Origin: JAAYYY01 sp964579295
Lineage (GTDB): Bacteria > Chloroflexota > Anaerolineae > Promineifilales > Promineifilaceae
DNA: 64,000 bases
NCBI GenBank assembly: GCA_964579295.1
Contig: CAZOGK010000011.1
Location: 33,854 to 97,853, forward strand
Direction: 5' to 3'
This document shows positions 8,133 to 15,197 of this stretch, in pieces (position 1 is the first letter of the stretch; the number at the start of each line of letters is the position of its first letter). The position numbers were made by a program, and so were the translations under genes. Under the pieces are notes generated by a model. It worked only from the letters and a program-made list of their open reading frames with translations, was not told where the DNA came from and ran no database searches.

Positions 8133-9295
8133 CGGTTCTGGCTCCCTTCGCCCACGCGCACGCGCGGATCGACCAGCGCGTAGACGAAATCTAGCAGAAA
8201 GACCGTGAGCGCCAACAGGTAGGCATAAATGACGACGTTTGCCACAATCACCGGCGTATCGTATACGCCGATGGCCTGGAAGTAGAGCCGCCCAATGCCC
8301 GGCCAGTTAAAGACAGTCTCCAGGATGATCGCGCCCGTCCACAGCGCGATGAGCAGCAGGCTAAAGTTCGTGATGATGTTCGGCAGCGTCGGGCGCAGGA
8401 TATAACGCCGCTCGATCATCCGGTCCGGCAGCCCCTTGGCGCGGGCCATCTCCACGTAATCCTCACTGGAATAAATGAGGAAGAAGGTGCGCCACTGGTA
8501 GGCCGTCAGGAAGATGGCGGACAGCAGCGTGGCGGACACCGGCAGAATCATATGGCGCAACAAGCTCAGGGCATAATCCAGCCGGTTATCGGGCGGCGGG
8601 GCGCTGACCATGCCGCCGAAGGGCAACATGCGGAGCAGCGCGGCAAAGATGAGAATGAGGAACAGCCCGTAGAACCAGCCGGGCGCTGCCGATGTGGGCG
8701 CTAAGGCCAGCACCGCTTTATCGGCAAAGCTGCCATAGCGCCGCGACAGGGCCAGCCCGATGAACAGGGCTGAAAAAAACAAGAGCAGGTTAGCCGTCCC
8801 AAACAGGACCAGGGTCGATGGCAATCGCTCCAGAATGATGTTCTTCACCTGGCGCGAGCCGCTGTCACTGGCTATGTTTTCCGAAAAGCCCAGATCGAGC
8901 ACCATGGCGTCGCGCAGATAAGCAAAGCTGCGCTGGATGAACGGCTTATCCAACCCGTAGCGGCGGACCTCAAGGGCTATCTGCTGCTCAATGATCTCAC
9001 TGCGCTCCGCGGGGGGCAGCAGATTGAACGCCGGATCAGCCCGGCGGCTCAGCGTCACGCCTTCACGAATAGCGGCCAGCCGGATTGTATCGACGTGGCC
9101 GCCCATGTTGGCAACAAAGATCGTCACGTAGACGCCGACCGCTACTGTAAAGACGAGCGCCACCAGTTTTAACACCGTGTAGCGCAACAAGCGGGTGATG
9201 GCCTGCGTCCGGGCCTTGCTTGCCGAAGCTTCGAGAGCTTCGAGATCTACTTCGGCCCTAAAATCAAAATCACTGGGGAGAGCTTGTTGGGCCAC
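8129..9295 (-). CDS. Peptide ABC transporter permease (OppB/DppB type)
   Basis: A 388-residue inner-membrane permease with the family's first helix after about 45 residues, five further helices and the EAA loop (YVEMARAKGLPDRMIERRYI). It is about 75 residues longer than typical DppB, mostly in the external segment after the first helix. I chose the GTG at 9295 because it follows AAAGAGGTGAGACC. The frame extends to another GTG at 9364, but that one is inside a hairpin. It is the first permease after the binding-protein gene, from which it is separated by 179 bases and the hairpin at 9343-9371. Confidence 0.9.
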   Translation of the reverse strand: MAQQALPSDFDFRAEVDLEALEASASKARTQAITRLLRYTVLKLVALVFTVAVGVYVTIFVANMGGHVDTIRLAAIREGVTLSRRADPAFNLLPPAERSEIIEQQIALEVRRYGLDKPFIQRSFAYLRDAMVLDLGFSENIASDSGSRQVKNIILERLPSTLVLFGTANLLLFFSALFIGLALSRRYGSFADKAVLALAPTSAAPGWFYGLFLILIFAALLRMLPFGGMVSAPPPDNRLDYALSLLRHMILPVSATLLSAIFLTAYQWRTFFLIYSSEDYVEMARAKGLPDRMIERRYILRPTLPNIITNFSLLLIALWTGAIILETVFNWPGIGRLYFQAIGVYDTPVIVANVVIYAYLLALTVFLLDFVYALVDPRVRVGEGSQNR

Positions 9296-9342
9296 GGTCT
9301 CACCTCTTTTTGTTGGTCGCTGGAAGTCAGCTAATAGAAGGA

Positions 9343-9371
9343 TGCGGAGGTGGCGCGAAGCCACCTCCGCA
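9343..9371 (-). promoter_or_regulatory. Intercistronic hairpin between binding-protein and permease genes
   Basis: A 12-bp perfect stem (TGCGGAGGTGGC at 9343-9354 pairing with 9360-9371) closes on a five-base loop that reads TTCGC on the transcript. No T-run follows it, so full termination is unlikely. It could block 3' exonucleases and keep binding-protein mRNA more abundant than permease mRNA. Confidence 0.7.
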
Positions 9372-9474
9372 CCTCAATTGTAGTACAACTGTTTCATTGT
9401 GCAACCAACTGGCGCGGCAGCTTACACGAGACTAAGCCGTCGGCTACCGCGCCAGTGGCGCTCATGAAGCAATG

Positions 9475-12102
9475 TTACGGCGCAGTGACGAACTCGAAGC
9501 TACCCAGGCCGGGCAGGGCGACGAGGTTGGAAGCCACCACGATCTCCAGGCGGTTGGAGCCTTCCTGCAGCGCCTCGGTCTGCTCGGGGGTCAGGGTAAC
9601 CTGCCACAGACCGTCTTCGACGGCCGTAGCCTGGCCCTGGTCCACCTGCGCGCCGGTGGCGTCGAACAGCAGGTAGGTAACATTCTCGACGTCGTCCACG
9701 GCATACGTTTCGCCCAGCGAGTCGATGAAGACGTCGAAGACGGCCTCATCGCCGATGGTCACACGGCCTTCGCCGTCGACTTCGATCTCCGGAAGGGCCG
9801 GAGCGGAGAAGCCGGCGTAGCGGTCGGCCGGATCCGGATGCGCGGCGTAGTGGGTCAGGACGGCCTGGCCCTCAACCGGGAAGACGCCGGAGAGGTAGTA
9901 GAGGCCAACGCCGATGTAGTAGTGACCATAGCGGCGAGCGAACTCAGCCAGGTTCTCGTAGCGCGCGGTAATCTCGTCGGCGCTAACGTACTCGCCCAGG
10001 GTGGGCGCGTAGGGAATCCAGCTCTCTGCAGTGGCCGAGACCAGCTCGCTGGCCATGATGTCCAGCGACGGGCCGGCGAGCATGTTGATGCGCTCGACCT
10101 CGAGGTCGTTCGACTTACCGGCGGTAAAGGCGAACTGACCATTGGCATCGCCGCGCAGCATGATCGCCATGTTGTGCCAGGCCGCGCCGCCGTAGGCGTA
10201 GAGCCCGCTGCCGTTTGGCCACCAGACGTAGACGCTCAGCTCAGCGTCGAGCTGCGCGTTGTCGGCCCAGGTCTCAATTACCAGCGGATCCTCAGACGCG
10301 ATACGCACGCCCTTGAAGGAAGCCAGGAACTGCTGCTGCAGCGGCACCAGGTTCTCATCAAAGTTCGCGCTATTCTCGTCCGCCAGATCGAAGCGCGTGA
10401 TCAGGAGCATGATGAAGTCGCCGATGCTGATCGGGCTGCCATCATGCCAGGTCACGGTGTCGTACATGTCTTCCGGATAGTAGACAGTGCTCTTGAAGAC
10501 CGCGGTCGTGGTCTCGGTGTAGACCTCGCCAGCCGTCAGGAAGCGCTGCTCGGTGGCGTCCCAGCCGACCCAGGCGTCGTCGGGTACGACGATTTCCGGC
10601 TCGGTGGACAGCGTCACCCAATCCAGGGAAGAGGTCATGGGGAAGCCTTCCTCGACGACGACTTCGGCGCGCTCCAGGCGGCCGGGGATGGCCAGACCCG
10701 TGTTCGGGTCGAAGTAGACGGCGCTGTCGTCAATACCGCGCTTCACCATGTTGTCAAAGACCCAGTTCGAGCCGCCGACGGGGTTCCACGGCTCCGTGAA
10801 GACGCTGGGCAGGGCAATGGTCATCGAGCCGCCAACGCGGTCCGCAAAGCGGATCGTCTTCGACCACAGGGCAGCGCCGCTAACGCCGGCTGCCAGGTCC
10901 GTGGTCACCTGGACGTTTTCGTCAAACGGAACCAGGGTGGTGCGGCTGGTGATCCAAATGCGGTTCGAGTTCTCTGCCGCCAGCGGCAGGATCTGGCGCA
11001 CCAGCTCATTGCGCTCGTCGATGGAGGCAAAGTCATTGGTGGCCAGGCGCAGCGACAGCTCGTCGAACTCAGGCGAGACTTCGTAGGCGCTAGAGAGGGG
11101 GATGCCGTAGCCGCGCGGGTTGTAGAAGAAGTCGAAGTTGTCCACGCTGCTGCGGTCAACCAGCGTCTGGCTCCAGGCGCCGGTGTAGATGCTCCAGAGG
11201 CACTCCTGCGGCTCAGAGACGGCCCACAGCGGGCTCAGCTCGGCCGAGGTACGCTCGCGACGCTCAACCTGGAAGCCCATATCCTCGAGCTGGTTGGCGA
11301 CGTAGTTACCGATCTCCAGGCGTGCATCCTCGTTGCGGATGAGGAGGATGATGTTGACCGGCTCGCCATTGTAGGTCCACACGCCGCCTTCCATGGTGGC
11401 GCCCAGCGCTTCCATCTCGGAGCTGATCACCTCGGTGGCGCGCTCCAGGTCGTAGGCATAGGCCGCCTCGATGGCGCGGATGTCGGCTGCGAAGCGAGCG
11501 CGGTCGGCGCCAGCCTCGGAGATGGTCGTGTACTTGGGCACGGCCAGACCGCCGTAGATCTCGTTGGCGACGAAGTCACGGTCGACAGCCCAGTTCATGG
11601 CCTCGCGGATTGCCTGGCTCTGGAACGGGTTCAGAATGTTCTCGTCGGTGCAGGCCGCGACATTGAAGGTAAGCTCGTCATAGAGGCCGTACTGAACGCG
11701 GGTCTGGATGTTGCCAGCCGCATCAATGGCCTGCAGAATGGCCTCGCCGGCCACGTCGTCGGCGAACATATCAATGTCGCCGGCCGCCAAGCGGGCAATA
11801 GCCGATTCCTGGCTCGGCTCTTCCAGGAAGATGATCGTGTCCAGCCAGCCGCCATTGCGGTCCACCACTTCCGGCTCGGGCTCGACTACATCAGCTTCTG
11901 TCGGAACCTCAACTGTGACCACGACCTCTTCAGTCTCGGTAATAACGCGGGTGACTTCTACCGTCTCCCCGGCAACCTCGACTGTCTCGGTGATGACACG
12001 GGTCACCTCGACGACAGTCTCCCCAGCCTGGCACGCCGCTAGAAACAAAGACACCAGCAGCAGCGTAGTCAGGACTAAAGCCCATCTCTTATTCTTAAAC
12101 AT
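9475..12102 (-). CDS. Peptide-binding lipoprotein (SBP family 5), apparently circularly permuted
   Basis: An 875-residue lipoprotein with a signal peptide and lipobox (LFLAAC), then a VEVTRVITETVEV-type tether to about residue 75. It is a family-5 peptide-binding protein, but its segments are out of order. The part matching the middle and end of DppA comes first: WLDTIIF near 86, AIREAMNWAVDRD near 164-176. The part matching the start of DppA follows: the NPVGGSNWVFDN region near 440, TVTWHDGSP near 549-557. The piece matching DppA's NPIGTGPF region comes near 730. About 100 Ig-like residues end the protein. Usual length is about 550. The second ATG (12102) is preferred because GGAGG lies only one base before the first ATG at 12111. 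It heads the peptide importer operon. Confidence 0.88.
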   Translation of the reverse strand: MFKNKRWALVLTTLLLVSLFLAACQAGETVVEVTRVITETVEVAGETVEVTRVITETEEVVVTVEVPTEADVVEPEPEVVDRNGGWLDTIIFLEEPSQESAIARLAAGDIDMFADDVAGEAILQAIDAAGNIQTRVQYGLYDELTFNVAACTDENILNPFQSQAIREAMNWAVDRDFVANEIYGGLAVPKYTTISEAGADRARFAADIRAIEAAYAYDLERATEVISSEMEALGATMEGGVWTYNGEPVNIILLIRNEDARLEIGNYVANQLEDMGFQVERRERTSAELSPLWAVSEPQECLWSIYTGAWSQTLVDRSSVDNFDFFYNPRGYGIPLSSAYEVSPEFDELSLRLATNDFASIDERNELVRQILPLAAENSNRIWITSRTTLVPFDENVQVTTDLAAGVSGAALWSKTIRFADRVGGSMTIALPSVFTEPWNPVGGSNWVFDNMVKRGIDDSAVYFDPNTGLAIPGRLERAEVVVEEGFPMTSSLDWVTLSTEPEIVVPDDAWVGWDATEQRFLTAGEVYTETTTAVFKSTVYYPEDMYDTVTWHDGSPISIGDFIMLLITRFDLADENSANFDENLVPLQQQFLASFKGVRIASEDPLVIETWADNAQLDAELSVYVWWPNGSGLYAYGGAAWHNMAIMLRGDANGQFAFTAGKSNDLEVERINMLAGPSLDIMASELVSATAESWIPYAPTLGEYVSADEITARYENLAEFARRYGHYYIGVGLYYLSGVFPVEGQAVLTHYAAHPDPADRYAGFSAPALPEIEVDGEGRVTIGDEAVFDVFIDSLGETYAVDDVENVTYLLFDATGAQVDQGQATAVEDGLWQVTLTPEQTEALQEGSNRLEIVVASNLVALPGLGSFEFVTAP

Positions 12103-12195
12103 GTTGTCCATTCCTCCTCAACGAGAATATGGTGTGGGTAAACATTCTTCTTCTTGCGACACTGGTCTACAGGGTTGTGGGTTAATCAGTGCTGC

Positions 12196-12207
12196 ACCAC
12201 CTCCTTT
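12196..12207 (-). promoter_or_regulatory. Upstream Shine-Dalgarno-like element in the binding-protein leader
   Basis: The minus strand reads AAAGGAGGTGGT, a near-full complement of the 16S rRNA 3' end, about 90 bases before the real start at 12102, which has its own GGAGG. The same 12-mer occurs in the leader of the amino-acid binding-protein gene at 26380-26391. It may be a ribosome standby site or part of a regulatory leader. Confidence 0.45.
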
Positions 12208-12291
12208 CGGGTAGGATCATCTGCCTGACCTGGTTTCCGGCCGGCAGTGGATTCCCTACGAGAGCTACCGACGCCTCAATTTGACTCTAAC

Positions 12292-12319
12292 ATTATAAGT
12301 CTAGCACGAAAGATGTCAA
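12292..12319 (-). promoter_or_regulatory. Consensus sigma70 promoter of the peptide transporter operon
   Basis: Read on the minus strand: perfect TTGACA (12314-12319), 16-base spacer, perfect TATAAT (12292-12297). The predicted start near 12285 gives a leader of about 180 bases. The 346-base gap between 12102 and 12449 holds this promoter, the direct repeats at 12315-12350 and the element at 12196-12207. I see no gene there. Confidence 0.8.
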
Positions 12320-12350
12320 ATTGGTGTCATTTACGGGTCAATTTGGTGTC
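12315..12350. promoter_or_regulatory. Two 14-bp direct repeats overlapping the -35 box (putative operator)
   Basis: GTCAAATTGGTGTC (12315-12328) and GTCAATTTGGTGTC (12337-12350) differ at one base and are 22 bp apart start to start, about two helical turns. The first overlaps the -35 hexamer. A related TCAATTTG lies at 12276-12283. This is the arrangement expected for cooperative binding of a repressor or activator. The regulator is unknown. Confidence 0.6.
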
Positions 12351-12448
12351 TCTTGTGTGAACGGCGCGTGAAAAACGGCGATCAAAAAGGCGACAAATCC
12401 ATCTTACACTATTTTTATGGATGTGACCAGGGTACTGTTTTTGGAATT

Positions 12449-13150
12449 TCAAAAGTCGCCGCGGCGCAGGGCAGCAACATATGGCTCGTATTCAGCCACC
12501 GCACTGCCGGCCTGCAGCCGCCGCAGGTAATCCTGCGCAATCTGCGCCTGCGCTTCCCGGTTGAAGCCGGCCAGGCGCCGGCCGGCCACCCGGGCCCGCG
12601 CCAGTCCCGCCCTACCCCCGTAATCGTAGCAGGCCTGCCCCAGCCGCCGCTGCGCGAACAGCGCCTCGCCGATGTAGCGGCTGCCCAGCCGCTCGTACTG
12701 GCAGGTATGCACCAGCTCATGCAGCAAGAGCGAACGATCGGCGCGCGCCCCGTCGGGCATGAAAATCGTATGGCCGAGGGCAAAGGCGCGCCGGCCGTTG
12801 AGGCGAAAGGCCAGCCGCAGCCAGCCGCCCTCCGCAATGCGCACCTCGTCAAAGCGCGGCGCCCCCTCGCCCAGAATGGCCGCCACAGTGGCGCGCTCCT
12901 CCGCCGCCAGCGGGCTGGTGCTTGCCGCCAGCCGCAGCCAGATCTGTAGCAGCTCCAGCCCGCCCGGCAGGTCGAAGAGGCGGCAGAGGATGGCGTGCAG
13001 CCGGTAGAGCGCGGCCGGCATCATCTCCGGCCCCGGCTGCGGTCGCTCGCTCCACTGCCGCAGCCGCCGCAGCCGCCACGGCAGCTCACGCGCAAGCCGC
13101 CGCGGCCACCAGAGGCTGTCGCGGCGCCGTTCCTGCAGCCAGTTACCCAC
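12449..13150 (-). CDS. HExxH-containing protein, putative zinc metallopeptidase-like
   Basis: A 233-residue protein rich in arginine. Its central feature is LLLHELVHTCQYERLG, a HExxH zinc-site motif of the kind found in DUF4157-like and gluzincin-like domains. It is preceded by a segment predicted to be beta (FALGHTIFMPDGARADRS). I see no clear signal peptide. The GTG at 13150 follows AAGGAAGAGAGA. A GTG at 13207 would overlap mutY. It lies 25 bases after mutY and is probably cotranscribed with it. Whether it is an active peptidase is not shown. Confidence 0.72.
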   Translation of the reverse strand: MGNWLQERRRDSLWWPRRLARELPWRLRRLRQWSERPQPGPEMMPAALYRLHAILCRLFDLPGGLELLQIWLRLAASTSPLAAEERATVAAILGEGAPRFDEVRIAEGGWLRLAFRLNGRRAFALGHTIFMPDGARADRSLLLHELVHTCQYERLGSRYIGEALFAQRRLGQACYDYGGRAGLARARVAGRRLAGFNREAQAQIAQDYLRRLQAGSAVAEYEPYVAALRRGDF

Positions 13151-13175
13151 TCTCTCTTCCTTACCTTCCTGGCCG

Positions 13176-14309
13176 TCAACCGAGCGGCAGCGGCGGCTGC
13201 CTCCCACCGCTGCGCAGGATGTCGATAATCTTGCGGTCGGTTACGGCAAAAGCATATGCGTCCAGGTCGTCTAACGTTACCCAGGCGTGCCCGTCGACGC
13301 CAATGTGCTGCGGCGCGCCGGCCACGTGCTGCGCCTGGAAGGCGTGCAGGGTGATGCGGAAGTGGGTATAGGCATGTTTAATCGCCCCCAGCGGCCGGCC
13401 CACGCTGATCTCCATCGCCAGCTCTTCGCGGATTTCCCGCCGCAGCGCCTCGGCCAGGCTCTCCCCCTCCTCTTGCTTGCCGCCGGGAAATTCCCACAGG
13501 CCGCCCAGCAGCCCCTGCAACGGGCGCCGCGCGATCAGAAACGCGCCGTCGTCGCGGTAGATGACGCCAGCCACCACATCATAATGGGGCGTGTTGCGCC
13601 GCGGCGGGCGCACGGGCCGTTCCAGCTGCGTGCCGCGCGCCCGCGCCAGGCACAGGTCGCGCAGCGGGCAGCGGTGGCAGGCCGGCGCCGCCGGTACGCA
13701 GATGCGCTGTCCGAGCTCCATCAGCGCCTGGTTGTAGTCGCCCGGTCGCGTTTCCGGCACGAGCGAGGCCGCCAGCCGCCACAGCTCCTTTTTTGTCGCC
13801 GTCTCATTGACATCCGCTGCCAGGTCCACTAGCCGGCTGAGCACGCGAATCACATTACCGTCGAGCGCCGGCGTCCGCTCGCCAAAGGCAATGGACGCGA
13901 TGGCGCCCGCCGTGTAGGGGCCGATGCCCGGCAGCGCGCGCAGCGCCGCGGCGCTCTGCGGCAGCCGCCCGCCATGCTCGGCCACGAGCTGCTGCGCGGC
14001 CGCGTGCAGGTGGCGAGCGCGGCTGTAGTAGCCCAGCCCCTCCCACACCTTCAGCACCTCGTCCAGGGAAGCCGCCGCCAGCGCCGCCGCCGTGGGGAAG
14101 CGCGCCAGCCAGCGCTCGTAATAGGGAATGACCGTAGCGATCTGCGTCTGCTGCAGCATCACCTCGGCAATCCAGATGGCATAGGGGTCGCGGCTGCTAC
14201 GCCACGGTAACTGAGCATGGCCCGCGTCCCACCAGGCAAGCAGGCGCGGGGCAATCTCTTTCAGGTCGGCCACGGGGGCCATTGTAGCGGCAGCCGGCGC
14301 CGCCGCCAT
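13176..14309 (-). CDS. mutY: A/G-specific adenine DNA glycosylase
   Basis: A 377-residue MutY, which removes adenine mispaired with 8-oxoguanine. The helix-hairpin-helix glycosylase domain shows EVMLQQTQ with the catalytic Glu, LPGIGPYTAGAI and LDGNVIRVLSR with the catalytic Asp. The 4Fe-4S site is intact (C-X6-C-X2-C-X5-C in CVPAAPACHRCPLRDLC). The C-terminal Nudix-like domain that recognises 8-oxoG carries FPGGKQEEGESLAEALRREI. The ATG at 14309 is first in frame and ATG 14282 is an alternative close to the conserved domain. Length is normal. Confidence 0.96.
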   Translation of the reverse strand: MAAAPAAATMAPVADLKEIAPRLLAWWDAGHAQLPWRSSRDPYAIWIAEVMLQQTQIATVIPYYERWLARFPTAAALAAASLDEVLKVWEGLGYYSRARHLHAAAQQLVAEHGGRLPQSAAALRALPGIGPYTAGAIASIAFGERTPALDGNVIRVLSRLVDLAADVNETATKKELWRLAASLVPETRPGDYNQALMELGQRICVPAAPACHRCPLRDLCLARARGTQLERPVRPPRRNTPHYDVVAGVIYRDDGAFLIARRPLQGLLGGLWEFPGGKQEEGESLAEALRREIREELAMEISVGRPLGAIKHAYTHFRITLHAFQAQHVAGAPQHIGVDGHAWVTLDDLDAYAFAVTDRKIIDILRSGGRQPPLPLG

Positions 14310-14310
14310 C

Positions 14311-14589
14311 TCAGCGCTTGTTGTTCAGCCGCTCGGCAAGGTCAGCCAGGCGGGCGCTCAGCCAGCGTAGGCCGCGCACCGCACCGCTGCGGGACACGGC
14401 GGCTCCGGCCCGCGCCGCCGTCTTCATCTGCTCGCGCGGCAGCCGCTCCCAGCCGGCCTGCGCGCCGCGGGCCACGGCGCGGCCCGTTTCGGTCGCCGTC
14501 TCCGCCAGCGTCGCCTGCTGTCGCTCGGCGACGTGGACGACCGGCTCCTCTTCGTCGATAATGACAATATCAATAGGTTCCATGTCCAT
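14311..14589 (-). CDS. Small hypothetical protein
   Basis: A 92-residue protein of unknown function. The N-terminus is acidic and predicted beta (PIDIVIIDEEEPVVHV). The rest is an Ala/Arg-rich amphipathic helix with a basic end (LADLAERLNNKR). I chose the ATG at 14589 because AGGAG lies seven bases upstream. It ends one base before mutY starts, so the two are probably one transcript. Confidence 0.6.
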   Translation of the reverse strand: MDMEPIDIVIIDEEEPVVHVAERQQATLAETATETGRAVARGAQAGWERLPREQMKTAARAGAAVSRSGAVRGLRWLSARLADLAERLNNKR

Positions 14590-14681
14590 GACGCAACTCC
14601 TGCTTGCTCTACTGCCCACTACGCAGAGCCGCCGCCGGAGTTGCAGACGCGGCAGGCGGGAAGAGAGGAGATGACAGACAG

Positions 14682-15155
14682 ATGAAGCAGCTCGGCCACC
14701 TGCACGCCATGCCCCTGGCGGACTTCCCCAGCCTGTTTGCGCGGCTACCCATCCCGGCCATAGGCGACCTGCGCGGGCGCTATAACGGGCAGTTCACCGG
14801 CCCGCTCTGGCTGCGGCTGCTGGCCGGGCCCGTTCTCTGGCTGGGTGGTCTGCCGGGCTGGTGGGGCAAGGAGTTTAGCGGCGATGGAAACGGCGTAAAC
14901 CTGCGCCGCCGCGGCCGGGAGATTGTCCCCAGCGTCCCCGTGCGGCTGGCGCTGCGCCCGTCTCTGCTGGACGGCAAGCCCGGCGTCAGCCTGCTTTACC
15001 CCGAGGACGCCCGCCTGCCGCTGCCCTGGGTGATTGACGAGCTGCGCTGGCTGGACGACGAACAGACGACGCTCCTGGGCATGACCATGCTCGCCCGCCT
15101 CGGCCTGCAGCGGCTGCCCGCGCCCTTCCTCCTCCACCGCCTGAGCCAAAAGTGA
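14682..15155 (+). CDS. Hypothetical protein, lipocalin-like pattern
   Basis: A 157-residue protein of unknown function. Visible features are GRYNGQF, a hydrophobic Trp-rich stretch, WWGKEF, DGKPGVSLLYPED and DELRWLDDEQTTLLGM. The succession resembles GXWXG/DUF4334-type small beta-barrel proteins, but the match is loose. The ATG at 14682 follows AGGAG by 11 bases. The frame continues upstream to 14604 through sequence that does not look coding. It is transcribed away from the mutY operon and ends inside the terminator hairpin at 15150. Confidence 0.6.
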   Translation: MKQLGHLHAMPLADFPSLFARLPIPAIGDLRGRYNGQFTGPLWLRLLAGPVLWLGGLPGWWGKEFSGDGNGVNLRRRGREIVPSVPVRLALRPSLLDGKPGVSLLYPEDARLPLPWVIDELRWLDDEQTTLLGMTMLARLGLQRLPAPFLLHRLSQK

Positions 15156-15182
15156 CCGGCACTTGGGAAGTACCGGTCACTT
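15150..15182. terminator. Bidirectional hairpin terminator
   Basis: AAGTGACCGG (15150-15159) pairs with CCGGTCACTT (15173-15182). After one C/A mismatch, ACTT and AAGT extend the stem to a GGG loop. It sits between two convergent genes and contains the TGA of the plus-strand gene. Confidence 0.8.
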
Positions 15183-15197
15183 GACCAATCGCAATAG

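Noticed and set aside
9472..12042. Long plus-strand open frame opposite the peptide-binding protein
   Set aside because: It mirrors the coding strand of a clear lipoprotein gene. High GC leaves the antisense frame open by chance, and its translation shows no domain.
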